From DASUPK01 sp963801055 (GTDB lineage: Bacteria; Actinomycetota; Thermoleophilia; Solirubrobacterales; 70-9): a stretch of 64,000 nt of DNA. The DNA lies in the NCBI GenBank assembly GCA_963801055.1, contig CAWDDE010000001.1, forward strand, positions 434,001-498,000, in the 5' to 3' direction. The translations under genes and the position numbers were made by a program. A model generated the notes under the pieces. That model was given only the letters and a program-made list of their open reading frames with translations. It searched no databases and had not been told where the DNA came from. This document shows, in pieces, positions 21,598 through 29,849 of the stretch (positions within the stretch are counted from its first letter, which is position 1; every line of letters begins with the position of its first letter).

Positions 21598-23400
21598 ATG
21601 GACAGGATCCGCAACTTCTCGATCATCGCCCACATCGACCACGGCAAGTCAACGCTCGCCGACCGGATCCTCGAGCTGACCGGTGCCGTGGATCCGCGGG
21701 CGCACGTGCCGCAGATGCTCGACTCGATGGAGCTCGAGCGCGAGCGGGGCATCACGATCAAGGCGCAGGCCGTGCGCGTCGCCTACAGCTCGGCGGACGG
21801 CGAGACCTACCAACTGCATCTGATCGACACGCCCGGCCACGTCGACTTCTCCTACGAGGTCTCGCGCAGCCTGGCGGCCTGCGAGGGTGCGCTGCTGGTG
21901 GTCGATGCGGCACAGGGGGTCGAGGCCCAGACGGTCGCCAACGCCTATGCGGCGATCGACGCGGGACTGGAGTTGATCCCCGTCCTCAACAAGGTTGATC
22001 TCCCGGGCGCGGACCCGGACGGCGTGGCCGCCCAGGTCGCCGATCTGCTCGGGGGCGATCCCGCGGAGGCGCTGCGGATTTCAGCGAAGACCGGGGAGGG
22101 GGTCACGAACGTGCTCGAGGCGATCGTCCAGCGCGTCCCGCCGCCGGACGGCGAGCCCGAGTCGCCACCCCGCGCGCTGATCTTCGACTCCGAGTTCGAT
22201 CAGTACCGCGGCGTCGTCGCATACGTGCGGATGGTCGACGGCCGTTTCTCGAAGGGCGAGCCGATCGTGGCGATGCAGGCGGGGACGCAGGCAGACATCG
22301 ACGACATCGGTTTCTTCACGCCGAAGATGACCCCGGCGCAGGGAATGTCGGCCGGCGAAGTCGGCTACGTGATCACGGGGATCAAGGACGTCACCAAGCT
22401 CCGGGTCGGCGACACCCTGTCGAGCCGCGAGCGGACGGCGGGCGAGGCTCTGCCGGGCTATCGCGAGGTCAGGCCGATGGTCTTCTGTGGGCTCTTCCCG
22501 ATCGACACCGACCGCTACGAGGACCTCCGTGACGCCCTCGACCGCCTCGCCCTCAACGACGCCGCCCTCTCCTACGAGCCCGAGACTTCCGAGGCCCTGG
22601 GCTTCGGCTTCCGCTGCGGGTTCCTCGGACTGCTCCACATGGACATCGTCCGAGAGCGGCTCGAGCGGGAGTACGACCTCGAGCTCCTCGCCACCACACC
22701 CAACGTCCGCTACGAGGTCCGGGTCAGGGGCGGCGAGATCGTCGAGGTCCACTCCCCGACCGAGATGCCCGATCCGGCAGCGATCGAGGAGATTCTCGAG
22801 CCCTACATTCGGGCGACGATCATCACGCCGAATGAGTACGTCGGCGCCGTGATGGAGCTCTGCCAGAAGCGGCGCGGCACCCATGTCGATTTGCATTACC
22901 TCTCGCCCGAGCGCGTGCAGATCCGCTACGACCTGCCCCTCGCCGAGATCGTCCTCGACTTCTTCGATCAGCTCAAGTCACGCAGCCGCGGCTACGCGTC
23001 GCTCGACTACGAGCCGATCGGCAACCGGCCCTCGGACCTGGTCAAGCTGGACGTCCTGCTGGCCGGCGACCGGGTGGATGCGCTCTCCCTGATCGTTCAC
23101 CGCGACTCGGCCCAGGATCGCGGCAGGGCGCTGGTCGAGCGACTCCAGCACACGATCCCCCGCCAGCTCTTCGACGTCCCCGTTCAGGCGGCCATCGGTT
23201 CGAACGTGATTGCGCGCGAAACCGTCAAGGCGCTCCGCAAGGACGTGACGGCGAAGCTCTACGGGGGCGACGTCACCCGCAAGCGCAAGCTGCTGGAGAA
23301 GCAGAAGAAGGGCAAGAAGCGGATGAAGCAGGTCGGCGCGGTCGAGGTTCCGCAGGAGGCGTTCCTCGCCGTATTGGAAATGGACGGCGGTGGCAAGTAG
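21598..23400 (+). CDS. lepA: Elongation factor 4 (LepA)
   Basis: EF4 is a translational GTPase that remodels stalled ribosomes. The 600-aa product is intact: G1 AHIDHGKSTLADRIL, G2 RERGITIKAQAV, G3 DTPGHVDFSYEVSR, G4 NKVDLPGAD, and the LepA-specific C-terminal domain with YGGDVTRKRKLLEKQKKGKK and the ending MKQVGAVEVPQEAFLAVLEM. Start codon and length match the family. Confidence 0.97.
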   Translation: MDRIRNFSIIAHIDHGKSTLADRILELTGAVDPRAHVPQMLDSMELERERGITIKAQAVRVAYSSADGETYQLHLIDTPGHVDFSYEVSRSLAACEGALLVVDAAQGVEAQTVANAYAAIDAGLELIPVLNKVDLPGADPDGVAAQVADLLGGDPAEALRISAKTGEGVTNVLEAIVQRVPPPDGEPESPPRALIFDSEFDQYRGVVAYVRMVDGRFSKGEPIVAMQAGTQADIDDIGFFTPKMTPAQGMSAGEVGYVITGIKDVTKLRVGDTLSSRERTAGEALPGYREVRPMVFCGLFPIDTDRYEDLRDALDRLALNDAALSYEPETSEALGFGFRCGFLGLLHMDIVRERLEREYDLELLATTPNVRYEVRVRGGEIVEVHSPTEMPDPAAIEEILEPYIRATIITPNEYVGAVMELCQKRRGTHVDLHYLSPERVQIRYDLPLAEIVLDFFDQLKSRSRGYASLDYEPIGNRPSDLVKLDVLLAGDRVDALSLIVHRDSAQDRGRALVERLQHTIPRQLFDVPVQAAIGSNVIARETVKALRKDVTAKLYGGDVTRKRKLLEKQKKGKKRMKQVGAVEVPQEAFLAVLEMDGGGK

Positions 23401-23501
23401 CGAGGAGCTGAAGGCGCTCAGCGACTACGGGCTGTGCAGCTACCTGGCGATGCTTCCGACATCCGGAGAGGCGTTCCAGCGACGGAGCAGAGGGAGCGGT
23501 T

Positions 23502-24116
23502 CTAGACGGTCACGCGCCTGAGCGGGAGACCGATGCGCGCCTCCACCTTGCCGAGCGGGTCCTTGTCGCCCGCGGTCAGCAGCACGACCTCGTCGGCCGC
23601 GTAGCCCCGCAGCTCGTCTTCCAGCGCCTGAGCGGGGTCTGCGTCGCCGATCGAGCCGCTCACCGGCAGCCCGGCCGCGACCAGCGTGCCCGCCGACCGG
23701 GCAAGGAGCGCCTCGGCCTGGTGGCGCGCATCATCCTCGGCCGATAGCCAGCGATCCAGGCGGTGGCTCGGAACCGGGACGACCAGGCGCACGTCCGACG
23801 GCGACCCACTGATGTCGGCGATACGCTGTGCCGACTCGGGGGTCGCCTCGGCGACGGCGACTACCAGCACCCGGTGTCCGGCGTCCTCGCTGGGGGCCAC
23901 CTCCAGCCGTGGCTGCGGCTTCGAGCGAGCCGCAAACACGACGAGTGACGTCGCCGCGAGCGCCCCCACCGCCATCCCGAGCCCGGCCCCAAAGGTGCCC
24001 GCCAGCGCCATCGCCGCAACGATCGCAATGCCGATCGCCGCGATGATCAAAGGGATCGCAAAGGGCCGGAAGCGCAATCCGCCCTCGTTATCCCTGGTCG
24101 TCAGGAACGGAGACAC
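23502..24116 (-). CDS. Membrane-anchored protein with Usp-like domain, function unknown
   Basis: A 204-aa protein. Residues about 19-63 form two adjacent membrane helices (FAIPLIIAAIGIAIVAAMAL and GLGMAVGALAATSLVVFAA). The soluble part (about 78-200) has GHRVLVVAVAEATPESAQRI and ALEDELRGYAADEVVLLTAG, which resemble a universal-stress-protein alpha/beta fold. I cannot assign a reaction. It is divergent from the MaoC pair. Confidence 0.6.
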   Translation of the reverse strand: MSPFLTTRDNEGGLRFRPFAIPLIIAAIGIAIVAAMALAGTFGAGLGMAVGALAATSLVVFAARSKPQPRLEVAPSEDAGHRVLVVAVAEATPESAQRIADISGSPSDVRLVVPVPSHRLDRWLSAEDDARHQAEALLARSAGTLVAAGLPVSGSIGDADPAQALEDELRGYAADEVVLLTAGDKDPLGKVEARIGLPLRRVTV

Positions 24117-24170
24117 ACTCGATACCTAGCCTAGCCGCGGGCGGGAAGGCCCCCGGATCCGCACCGCTCC

Positions 24171-24176
24171 TAGAAT
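24171..24176 (+). promoter_or_regulatory. TAGAAT -10 box before the MaoC dehydratase pair
   Basis: TAGAAT ends 10 nt before the ATG at 24187, with no SD between them. Confidence 0.4.
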
Positions 24177-24186
24177 CTCGGCGCCG

Positions 24187-24627
24187 ATGCCGGTGAAGAC
24201 CGACGGGATAGGTAAGCAGTGGGATCCGGTGACCTACGAGGTCGGGGCGGAGAAGGTCCGCGAGTTCGCAGACGCGATCGGGGCCGCCAACCCCGTGCAC
24301 CGCGACCATGAGGCCGCCCAGACCGCGGGGTTCCGCGACCTGGTCGCTCCTCCCATGTTCTGCGTGGTCTACAGCGCGCGCGCAATGGGGCCGGCGATTC
24401 TGGATCCCGCGATCGGCATCAACCTGGCCGCAATGCTGCACGGCTCCCAGGAGTTCGAGTGGAACGAGCCCGTCTGCGACGGCGACGTGATCGAGACCGT
24501 TGCCACCTGCAAGGAGATCTACGAGAAGGACGCCAAGGGCTTCTATGTCTTCGAGACGATCTCGACCAACCAGGAGGGCGAGCGGACCGTGAAGGGGACC
24601 TGGACCAACATCGTGAGGGGCGTCTGA
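24187..24627 (+). CDS. MaoC-like dehydratase subunit, HadA-like (FAS1 dehydratase domain)
   Basis: A 146-aa hot-dog protein: VGAEKVREFADAIGAANPVH and AGFRDLVAPPMFCVVYSARA, then AMLHGSQEFEWNEPVCDGDV. This lacks the full catalytic Asp/His hydratase signature and matches the structural partner (HadA/HadC type) of actinobacterial (3R)-hydroxyacyl dehydratases. Its stop overlaps the next gene's ATG by 1 nt, so the two probably form a heterodimer acting in fatty-acid elongation or polyketide metabolism. Partner assignment is by family knowledge. Confidence 0.82.
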   Translation: MPVKTDGIGKQWDPVTYEVGAEKVREFADAIGAANPVHRDHEAAQTAGFRDLVAPPMFCVVYSARAMGPAILDPAIGINLAAMLHGSQEFEWNEPVCDGDVIETVATCKEIYEKDAKGFYVFETISTNQEGERTVKGTWTNIVRGV

Positions 24628-25070
24628 TGTCAGGTCATGAAACAGGTGGCTCCTCGGCTTCGCCTGCGGAGCCCCTTCGCAGTATCAAGCCAGGCGACGC
24701 CATCCCCGAGCTGAAGGTCACCCCTGACAAGTACCTGCCCCACCGCTATGCGGGGGCGTCGGGCGATTTCAACCCAATTCACATCGACCCCGAGTTCGCC
24801 AGGCAGGTGGGCCTGCCTGGGAACATCCTGCACGGGCTCTGGATGATGGCCCAGGTCGCGCGCGGTAACGCCCAGCTCGCTGACGGCGACCCGCGAGCGC
24901 TGAAGCGCCTCTCGGTCCAGTTCAGGGGGATGGGCTTCCCCGAGCAGGAGCTGGTGGTCAGCGGGACGGTGAAGGAGGCCGACGGGGACCGCGTCGTGAT
25001 CGACACGACGGCCGCGCAGGGCGACAACCAGGTGATCAGGAACGCCGAGGCCGAGCTGGCCGGCCCCTGA
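24627..25070 (+). CDS. MaoC-like dehydratase catalytic subunit, HadB-like, with repeat-encoded N-terminal insert
   Basis: A 147-aa protein with the R-hydratase signature YAGASGDFNPIHIDPEFARQ and GLPGNILHGLWMMA; the Asp and His are the catalytic pair. The N-terminal segment GGSSASPAEPLRS is encoded by a palindromic repeat (copy A, 24648-24673) inserted 6-7 codons after the start and is not part of the fold. The first conserved residues begin at about IKPGDAIPELKVT. Confidence 0.85.
   Translation: MSGHETGGSSASPAEPLRSIKPGDAIPELKVTPDKYLPHRYAGASGDFNPIHIDPEFARQVGLPGNILHGLWMMAQVARGNAQLADGDPRALKRLSVQFRGMGFPEQELVVSGTVKEADGDRVVIDTTAAQGDNQVIRNAEAELAGP
24648..24673 (+). repeat. Palindromic repeat element, copy A (inside a coding region)
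   Basis: Arms GGCTCC and GGAGCC pair perfectly around the shared core CCTCGGCTTCGCCTGCGG, which holds an inner GGC-TTC-GCC hairpin. The element is read in frame as SSASPAE near the N-terminus of the HadB-like protein. CCCTTCGCA follows, as in the other copies. Confidence 0.75.
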
Positions 25071-25076
25071 CGTTCC

Positions 25077-25082
25077 TATCAT
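25077..25082 (+). promoter_or_regulatory. TATCAT -10 box of a probable leaderless hrcA promoter
   Basis: TATCAT ends 7 nt before the hrcA GTG at 25090. No CIRCE inverted repeat (TTAGCACTC type) is visible upstream. Confidence 0.45.
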
Positions 25083-25089
25083 CCGCTCT

Positions 25090-26118
25090 GTGCTCAGCGA
25101 ACGCCAGAGCCAGATCCTGAGACGGGTTGTCGAGCGCTACGTCGACGACGGGCGCCCCGTCGGCTCGCGCGCGCTCGCCAATCGCCCCGGCATCGGCTGG
25201 AGCGCTTCCACCGTGCGTGCGGAGCTCGCCAGCCTCGAGGAGGAGGGCTTCCTCACGCACCCCCACACCTCCGCCGGCCGCGTTCCCACCGACGCCGGCT
25301 ATCGCTTCTACGTGGAGCAGCTGCTCGCCCGGCAGGACCGTCTGCCGCTGCGACCGTCGGACGAGCTCGGCCTCTCCCGCATGCGCCGCGAGGTCGACGT
25401 CGCGATCCGGGAGACGACCAGCACGCTCTCCCAGATCACCGACCTCGTTGCGCTGGTTACGGCCCCGCCGCTTCATACGGCGACGATCCACCGGATCGAG
25501 GTGCTTCGACTGCAGCCGCGGGTGGTGATGGTGGTTGTGATCGCATCCAACGGTGGTGTCACGAAGCGCGCCTTCACCTTCGAGGAGGAGGTCGATCCCG
25601 GTCTTGTCGAGTGGGCGGCCAGCTACCTGAACGAGAGGCTGGCCGGCCTTGGTCTCGGCGCGCGGATGGCGGTGGACCGTCTCCGCGACGAGGGGCTGGG
25701 CCCGCAGGAGATCGGATTCATCGCAGAGATCTCGAGTGCCTTCACCGATCTCGAGGAGTCGGCCGAGGCCACCCTCTACGTGGACGGTGCCGCACGGCTG
25801 CTCTCCGAGGAGCACTTCGCCGACCTGCCGCACGCCGACGACTTGATGCGGGCGCTCGAGCGCCGGGTGAACGTCCTGCGCGCCCTGCGCACGGCCCTGG
25901 ATCGCCGCTCGGTCTTCGTCTGGATCGGCGGTGAGAACCCGGCGCCGGAGCTGCGGTCCGTGAGCGTGGTCGGCGCCAACTATGGCCTCGGCTACCGCAA
26001 CCTCGGGGCGGTCGGGATCATCGGTCCGCTGCGGATGGACTACGCGACCGCGATTGCCAGCGTGCGGGGGGCCGCCGGCGAGCTCTCACGCTTCTTCGAG
26101 ACGGTCTACGACGAGTAG
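25090..26118 (+). CDS. hrcA: Heat-inducible transcription repressor HrcA
   Basis: HrcA represses chaperone genes by binding CIRCE operators. The 342-aa intact protein starts MLSERQSQILRRVVERYVDD and GRPVGSRALA (winged helix), and continues SASTVRAELASLEEEGFLTH and PHTSAGRVPTDAGYRFYVEQ (recognition helix and hinge). The C-terminal GAF-like domain ends VGIIGPLRMDYATAIASVRG. The GTG start has no SD and is probably leaderless. dnaJ follows 20 bp downstream. The local promoter lacks CIRCE, so HrcA probably controls groES/groEL elsewhere. Confidence 0.95.
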   Translation: MLSERQSQILRRVVERYVDDGRPVGSRALANRPGIGWSASTVRAELASLEEEGFLTHPHTSAGRVPTDAGYRFYVEQLLARQDRLPLRPSDELGLSRMRREVDVAIRETTSTLSQITDLVALVTAPPLHTATIHRIEVLRLQPRVVMVVVIASNGGVTKRAFTFEEEVDPGLVEWAASYLNERLAGLGLGARMAVDRLRDEGLGPQEIGFIAEISSAFTDLEESAEATLYVDGAARLLSEEHFADLPHADDLMRALERRVNVLRALRTALDRRSVFVWIGGENPAPELRSVSVVGANYGLGYRNLGAVGIIGPLRMDYATAIASVRGAAGELSRFFETVYDE

Positions 26119-26138
26119 CGCCGGCTGGGATCGGCGAG

Positions 26139-27260
26139 ATGGCCAAGCGCGACTACTACCAGGTGCTGGGCGTCGAGAGGAACGCCTCCGATGGCGAGAT
26201 CAAGAAGGCATTCCGCCGGCTCGCGCGGGAGCTCCACCCCGACGTCAACGCTCACGATCCCGAGGCCGAGGAGAAGTTCAAGGAGGCCGCCGACGCCTAT
26301 GAGGTCCTCTCGGATTCCGAGCGCCGCCAGACGTACGACCGGTTCGGCCATGAGGGGCTCCGGTCAGGCGGCTTCACGCCCGGTGCGGGCTTCGGCAGCT
26401 TCCAGGACATCTTCGACGCCATCTTCGGAGGGGGCGATCCCTTCGGCGGCTTCGGTCGCGCGTCTGCCGCAGGCGCAGACGTAGCGGCTGTGGTGGAGAT
26501 CGGACTGGAGGACGTACTCGAGGACCAGATACGCGAAGTCTCCTTCGAGGCGGTGAGCGTCTGCGATCGCTGCCGCGGGAATGGCGCGGAGCCCGGCACT
26601 CCCATCGAGACTTGCCCTCGCTGCGAAGGCACCGGTCAGATCCGCGAGGTGAGCCGCAGCATCTTCGGCCAGGTCGTCCGCGCCATGCCGTGCGATCGCT
26701 GCGGCGGCGACGGCCGCATCCCAAAGACCCCCTGCGAGCGCTGCGGGGGCGCAGGGCGCGTGACCGAGTCGCGCACCTGGGAAGTGGACATCCCCGCCGG
26801 GATCGAGGACGGCCAGCGGGTGCGGATCGCCGGCGCCGGCCACGCCGGCGCCGGCGGAGCGCGACAGGGCGACCTGTATGTCGAGCTGAGGATCGAGCCG
26901 GACGATCGGTTCGCTCGGCAGGGGACGGAGCTGATCACGCGAGCCGAGGTCCCCGTGACGACGGCCATCGTCGGCGGCGAGGTGTTCGTCCCCACGCTGG
27001 AGGGCGAGGTCGCCATCGAGGTGCCGGCGGGGACGCAGCACGGCGACATGGGGATGCTGAGCGGACGAGGGCTGCCGCCACTTCACGGCGGACGCCGTGG
27101 CGATCAGCACGTGGTCTTCGAACTTGTCGTTCCCACCGACCTGGACGGGGAACAGCGGGAGGCCGCGGAGCGACTGGCCGAGGCGCTCGGCGACCATCAC
27201 GAGAAGGGTGACTCCTCGGCTTCGCCTGCGGAGTCCCCTCGCATCAGCCGGCGTAGATGA
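26139..27260 (+). CDS. dnaJ: Chaperone DnaJ with repeat-encoded C-terminal tail
   Basis: DnaJ delivers clients to DnaK and stimulates its ATPase. The J domain is MAKRDYYQVLGVERNASDGE with HPD in ARELHPDVNAHD. The Gly/Phe linker is GGGDPFGGFGRA. The zinc domain has four CxxCxGxG-type repeats (CDRCRGNG, CPRCEGTG, CDRCGGDG, CERCGGAG). The substrate domain ends ERLAEALGDHH. The last residues, GDSSASPAESPRISRRR, come from palindromic repeat copy B and extend past the normal end of the family. The stop overlaps the prmA ATG. Confidence 0.95.
   Translation: MAKRDYYQVLGVERNASDGEIKKAFRRLARELHPDVNAHDPEAEEKFKEAADAYEVLSDSERRQTYDRFGHEGLRSGGFTPGAGFGSFQDIFDAIFGGGDPFGGFGRASAAGADVAAVVEIGLEDVLEDQIREVSFEAVSVCDRCRGNGAEPGTPIETCPRCEGTGQIREVSRSIFGQVVRAMPCDRCGGDGRIPKTPCERCGGAGRVTESRTWEVDIPAGIEDGQRVRIAGAGHAGAGGARQGDLYVELRIEPDDRFARQGTELITRAEVPVTTAIVGGEVFVPTLEGEVAIEVPAGTQHGDMGMLSGRGLPPLHGGRRGDQHVVFELVVPTDLDGEQREAAERLAEALGDHHEKGDSSASPAESPRISRRR
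26828..26856 (+). repeat. 13-bp-arm GC inverted repeat inside dnaJ
   Basis: CGCCGGCGCCGGC is followed, after a 3-nt spacer (CAC), by its exact reverse complement. It is translated as part of AGAGHAGAGG in the DnaJ substrate domain. It would form a very stable hairpin in mRNA. Confidence 0.6.
27210..27235 (+). repeat. Palindromic repeat element, copy B (inside dnaJ 3' end)
   Basis: The shared core CCTCGGCTTCGCCTGCGG lies between GACTCC and GGAGTC arms, a compensatory change relative to copy A. A CCCTCGCATC tail follows, as in copy C. It is read as SSASPAE in the DnaJ C-terminus. Confidence 0.75.
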
Positions 27261-28091
27261 TCCGCCTCGCGGTTCGCTGCGCGCCGGAGTACGCCGAGCA
27301 CGTGATGGCAAACCTGCTCGAGCTCGCCCCGAACGGGCTCGAGGAGGAGCGCGGCCCCGGCTGGGTCGAGTTTGCGATCTACGGGCCGCCGGGCGAGGTG
27401 CCAGAGCTCGGCGAGCTCCAGGCGGCGGCGGGCGGCAGCCTCGTCGACGTCACCACCACCTCGGTGCCGGATGACTGGGCTGATCGCTGGGCCGATTTTC
27501 ACCGGCCGATAGAGGTGGCCGGCCGGATCGGCGTTAGACCGTCGTGGTGGGATCCGCAGGATGGGCTGATCGACGTCGTCGTCGACCCCGGCCGCGCCTT
27601 TGGCACCGGTGGCCATCCCACCACGCGACTCAGCCTCGCGATGCTGGTCGAGCTCGAGCAGGCCGGCGAGGCCTTCGGCCCGATTGCCGACTGGGGCACC
27701 GGCTCGGGCGTGCTGGCGATCGCGGCGGCGAAGCTGGGCTGGTCGCCGGTCACCGGCTGTGACCGCGAGGACGCTTCTCTCGAGGCCGCGGCGGCCAACG
27801 CCGAGGCGAACGACGTGGACCTTGCCCTGGGGCGAGTCGACGTACGAGTGAGCCCGCCTCCGCGTAGCTCGGACCGTGGTGGCAAATCTGACCGGCAACC
27901 TGCTCGGCGACTGCGCGCGGCATCTGGGCGACGCCGCGGACCGCCCGATCACGCTGATCTGCTCGGGGATGCTGGAGAGCGAGGCCGATGAGGTCTCGAC
28001 CGCGTTTGCGGCTGTCGGGCTCAGCGAGGCTCGGCGGCTCACCGAGCACGAATGGGGGGCGCTGCTCCTGCGTCGCGAACCCGAGGGCTGA
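27257..28091 (+). CDS. prmA: Ribosomal protein L11 methyltransferase PrmA (one frameshift)
   Basis: PrmA trimethylates ribosomal protein L11 using S-adenosylmethionine. The SAM fold shows VVDPGRAFGTGGHPTTRLSL, IADWGTGSGVLAIAAAKLGW and VVANLTGNLLGDCARHLGDA (the N-x-x-x-N-type catalytic loop). The frame breaks at about 27863 (extra C) just before that loop. About 277 aa. The start overlaps the dnaJ stop and the end overlaps the murI start by one base, so hrcA-dnaJ-prmA-murI is one transcript. Confidence 0.9.
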
Positions 28092-28916
28092 TGGCGGTCG
28101 ATCTCAGCCCCGAGCTTCCGATCGCGGTCTTCGACTCGGGCGTCGGCGGACTCACCGTTCTCCACGAGTGCCTGGTCTCACTGCCCGAGGAGGACTACGT
28201 CTACCTCGGCGACGACGCCCGCTTCCCCTACGGCGCGCGGTCGGTTGATGAGCTCCGTGACCACGTCGAGCAGGTCAGCCGGTTCCTGCTCGCCCGGGGC
28301 GCGAAGCTGCTGGTGATCGCGTGTAACTCGGCCGCCTCGGCGGGCCAGGAGGCGGCCCGGGAGGTCGCGGCCGAGGCCGGCATCGAGGTGGTTGCGGTGA
28401 TCCAGCCCGAGGCCGAGATCGCCGCCGCCCTCAGCCAGACAGGCAAGGTCGGGGTGCTCGCCACCCCGGCGACCGTGCGCAGCCGCTCTTATGTTCGGGC
28501 TCTCGCGCGCGAGCAGCGCTCGCTGACCGTGACTGAGGTTGAGGCGCCGGACCTGGCTGCCGTGATCCAGCGCGGCTTCCCTTTCGACGAGGGCGTCGTC
28601 GAGATGGTGCGTTCCTACTGCGAGCCGCTGAAGAGGGCGGAGGTCGACACGGTGATCCTCGGCTGCACGCACTACCCGCTGGTCGGCGCCGATGCTCCAG
28701 CGCATGCTGGGCCGCGACGTCAGCCTGGTCACCGCCGGCCACGCGATCGCGGCGACCGCGCAACGGGTCCTCGAGGAGTCAGGACTCACGAAAACCGGCA
28801 ACGAAGAGGGGACCTACCGCTTCCTCTGCACCGGGGACCCCGCGTCCTTCCGGGAGCTGGGGACGCGCTTCCTGCAGATGCCGCTGGGTGAGATCGAGCG
28901 CGTGGAGCTGCCCTAA
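28091..28916 (+). CDS. murI: Glutamate racemase MurI (one frameshift)
   Basis: MurI makes D-glutamate for peptidoglycan. IAVFDSGVGGLTVLHECLVS is the N-terminus; the two catalytic cysteines sit in VIACNSAASAGQ and ILGCTHYPLVG; YLGDDARFPYGARS is the substrate loop. The frame breaks at about 28687 (extra G) right after the second Cys, and the tail LQRMLGRDVSLVTAGHAIA resumes one base later. About 274 aa, full length. Confidence 0.92.
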
Positions 28917-28917
28917 T

Positions 28918-28952
28918 GGACGGTTTGGGGTCTATAGACACCGCAACCGTCC
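28918..28952. promoter_or_regulatory. Nested dyad between murI and the YkvA-like gene
   Basis: Outer arms GGACGGTT (28918-28925) and AACCGTCC (28945-28952) are exact reverse complements. The centre GTCTATAGAC (28930-28939) is itself a perfect 10-bp palindrome. It begins 2 bp after the murI stop. With no T-tract it may be an operator or a processed 3' hairpin. Confidence 0.55.
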
Positions 28953-28961
28953 ACAAGTTGG

Positions 28962-29414
28962 GTGATGGTGGCCATTACGCCTGAGAAGGTCCCTTTCTTC
29001 CCCTGGGGTCTAGTCCTCATTGCGCTGGGTTTGTATGTCGTCGCCGTCGCCGCACTGATCGCCGCCGGCCGGCGCGAGGACGCCCGCGCGCTGGCGGGTT
29101 TCATCCCCGACTGCCTCGTACTCGTCTCGCGACTGGCGCGAGACAGGCGAATCTCGCGGGCGAGGAGGGCGATTCTCTTCCTTGTCCTCGCTTATCTCGC
29201 CCTGCCGATCGACCTCGTCCCGGACTTCCTGCCTGGCATTGGCCAGCTGGATGACGCGGTCCTGTTGGGTTTGGCGCTGAGAGTGCTGGTGCGCGGCGGT
29301 GGCGGCGAGCTCGTGCGCGACGCGTGGCCCGGCCCTCCGGCTTCGCTGGACATGGTCTTGCGCGCGGCGGGTCTGGAGACGAATGGAACAACCACGTCGA
29401 GGACTACGCTTTAG
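28962..29414 (+). CDS. YkvA-family (DUF1232) membrane protein
   Basis: A 150-aa protein. An N-terminal membrane helix (WGLVLIALGLYVVAVAALIA) is followed by the DUF1232 core AYLALPIDLVPDFLPGIGQL and DDAVLLGLALRVL, the hallmark of YkvA-like proteins. The function of the family is unknown. The start is GTG 28962 or ATG 28965. The nested dyad at 28918-28952 lies just upstream and may control it. Confidence 0.8.
   Translation: MMVAITPEKVPFFPWGLVLIALGLYVVAVAALIAAGRREDARALAGFIPDCLVLVSRLARDRRISRARRAILFLVLAYLALPIDLVPDFLPGIGQLDDAVLLGLALRVLVRGGGGELVRDAWPGPPASLDMVLRAAGLETNGTTTSRTTL
29405..29410 (+). promoter_or_regulatory. TACGCT -10 box of a probable leaderless yqeY promoter
   Basis: TACGCT ends 7 nt before the GTG at 29418 and overlaps the end of the YkvA-like gene. 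Confidence 0.4.
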
Positions 29415-29417
29415 CCG

Positions 29418-29849
29418 GTGAGCATCCTCGAGCAGGTGCAGGACGACGTGAAGACCGCCATGAAGGCCGGCGAGCGCCAGCGCGTCGGTCAGCTGCGCAT
29501 GATCGTCTACGCCCTCCAGGCGGAGGAGAAGGAGGGGAAGGGAGACGAGATCGCGGCTCTGCAGCGCGAGCGCAAGCGGCGGCTCGACGCCGCCGAGGCC
29601 CTGCGCGAAGGCGGCCGAACGGACCAGGCGGACACCGAGGAGGCCGAGGCGAAGCTGATCGAGGGGTATCTCCCGGAGCAGCTCTCGGATGAGGAGCTCT
29701 CGGAGCTGGTGGCGAGCGCAGTCGAGGAGACGGGCGCGAGCGAGCCGAAGGACATGGGCGGCGTGATGAAGGTTCTGATGCCGAAGGTCGGCGGCCGAGC
29801 CGACGGCAAGCGGGTCAGCCAGGCGGTGCGCGAGAAGCTTGGCGCGTAG
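29418..29849 (+). CDS. GatB/YqeY-domain protein
   Basis: A 143-aa protein similar to the tRNA-binding tail of GatB: MSILEQVQDDVKTAMKAGER and LIEGYLPEQLSDEELSELVA, then PKDMGGVMKVLMPKVGGRAD and GKRVSQAVREKL. Stand-alone YqeY proteins are widespread and probably bind tRNA; their role is not settled. It overlaps the TTG start of phoH. Confidence 0.9.
   Translation: MSILEQVQDDVKTAMKAGERQRVGQLRMIVYALQAEEKEGKGDEIAALQRERKRRLDAAEALREGGRTDQADTEEAEAKLIEGYLPEQLSDEELSELVASAVEETGASEPKDMGGVMKVLMPKVGGRADGKRVSQAVREKLGA

Noticed and set aside
23390..23521. 43-aa ORF at the end of lepA (SSEELKALSDYGLCSYLAML)
   Set aside because: It overlaps lepA and a convergent gene, has no SD, and its tail is Arg/Ser filler. 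It might be a gene fragment but cannot be supported.
24950..25090. CIRCE operator before hrcA
   Set aside because: No TTAGCACTC-N9-GAGTGCTAA-like dyad is present in the upstream region.
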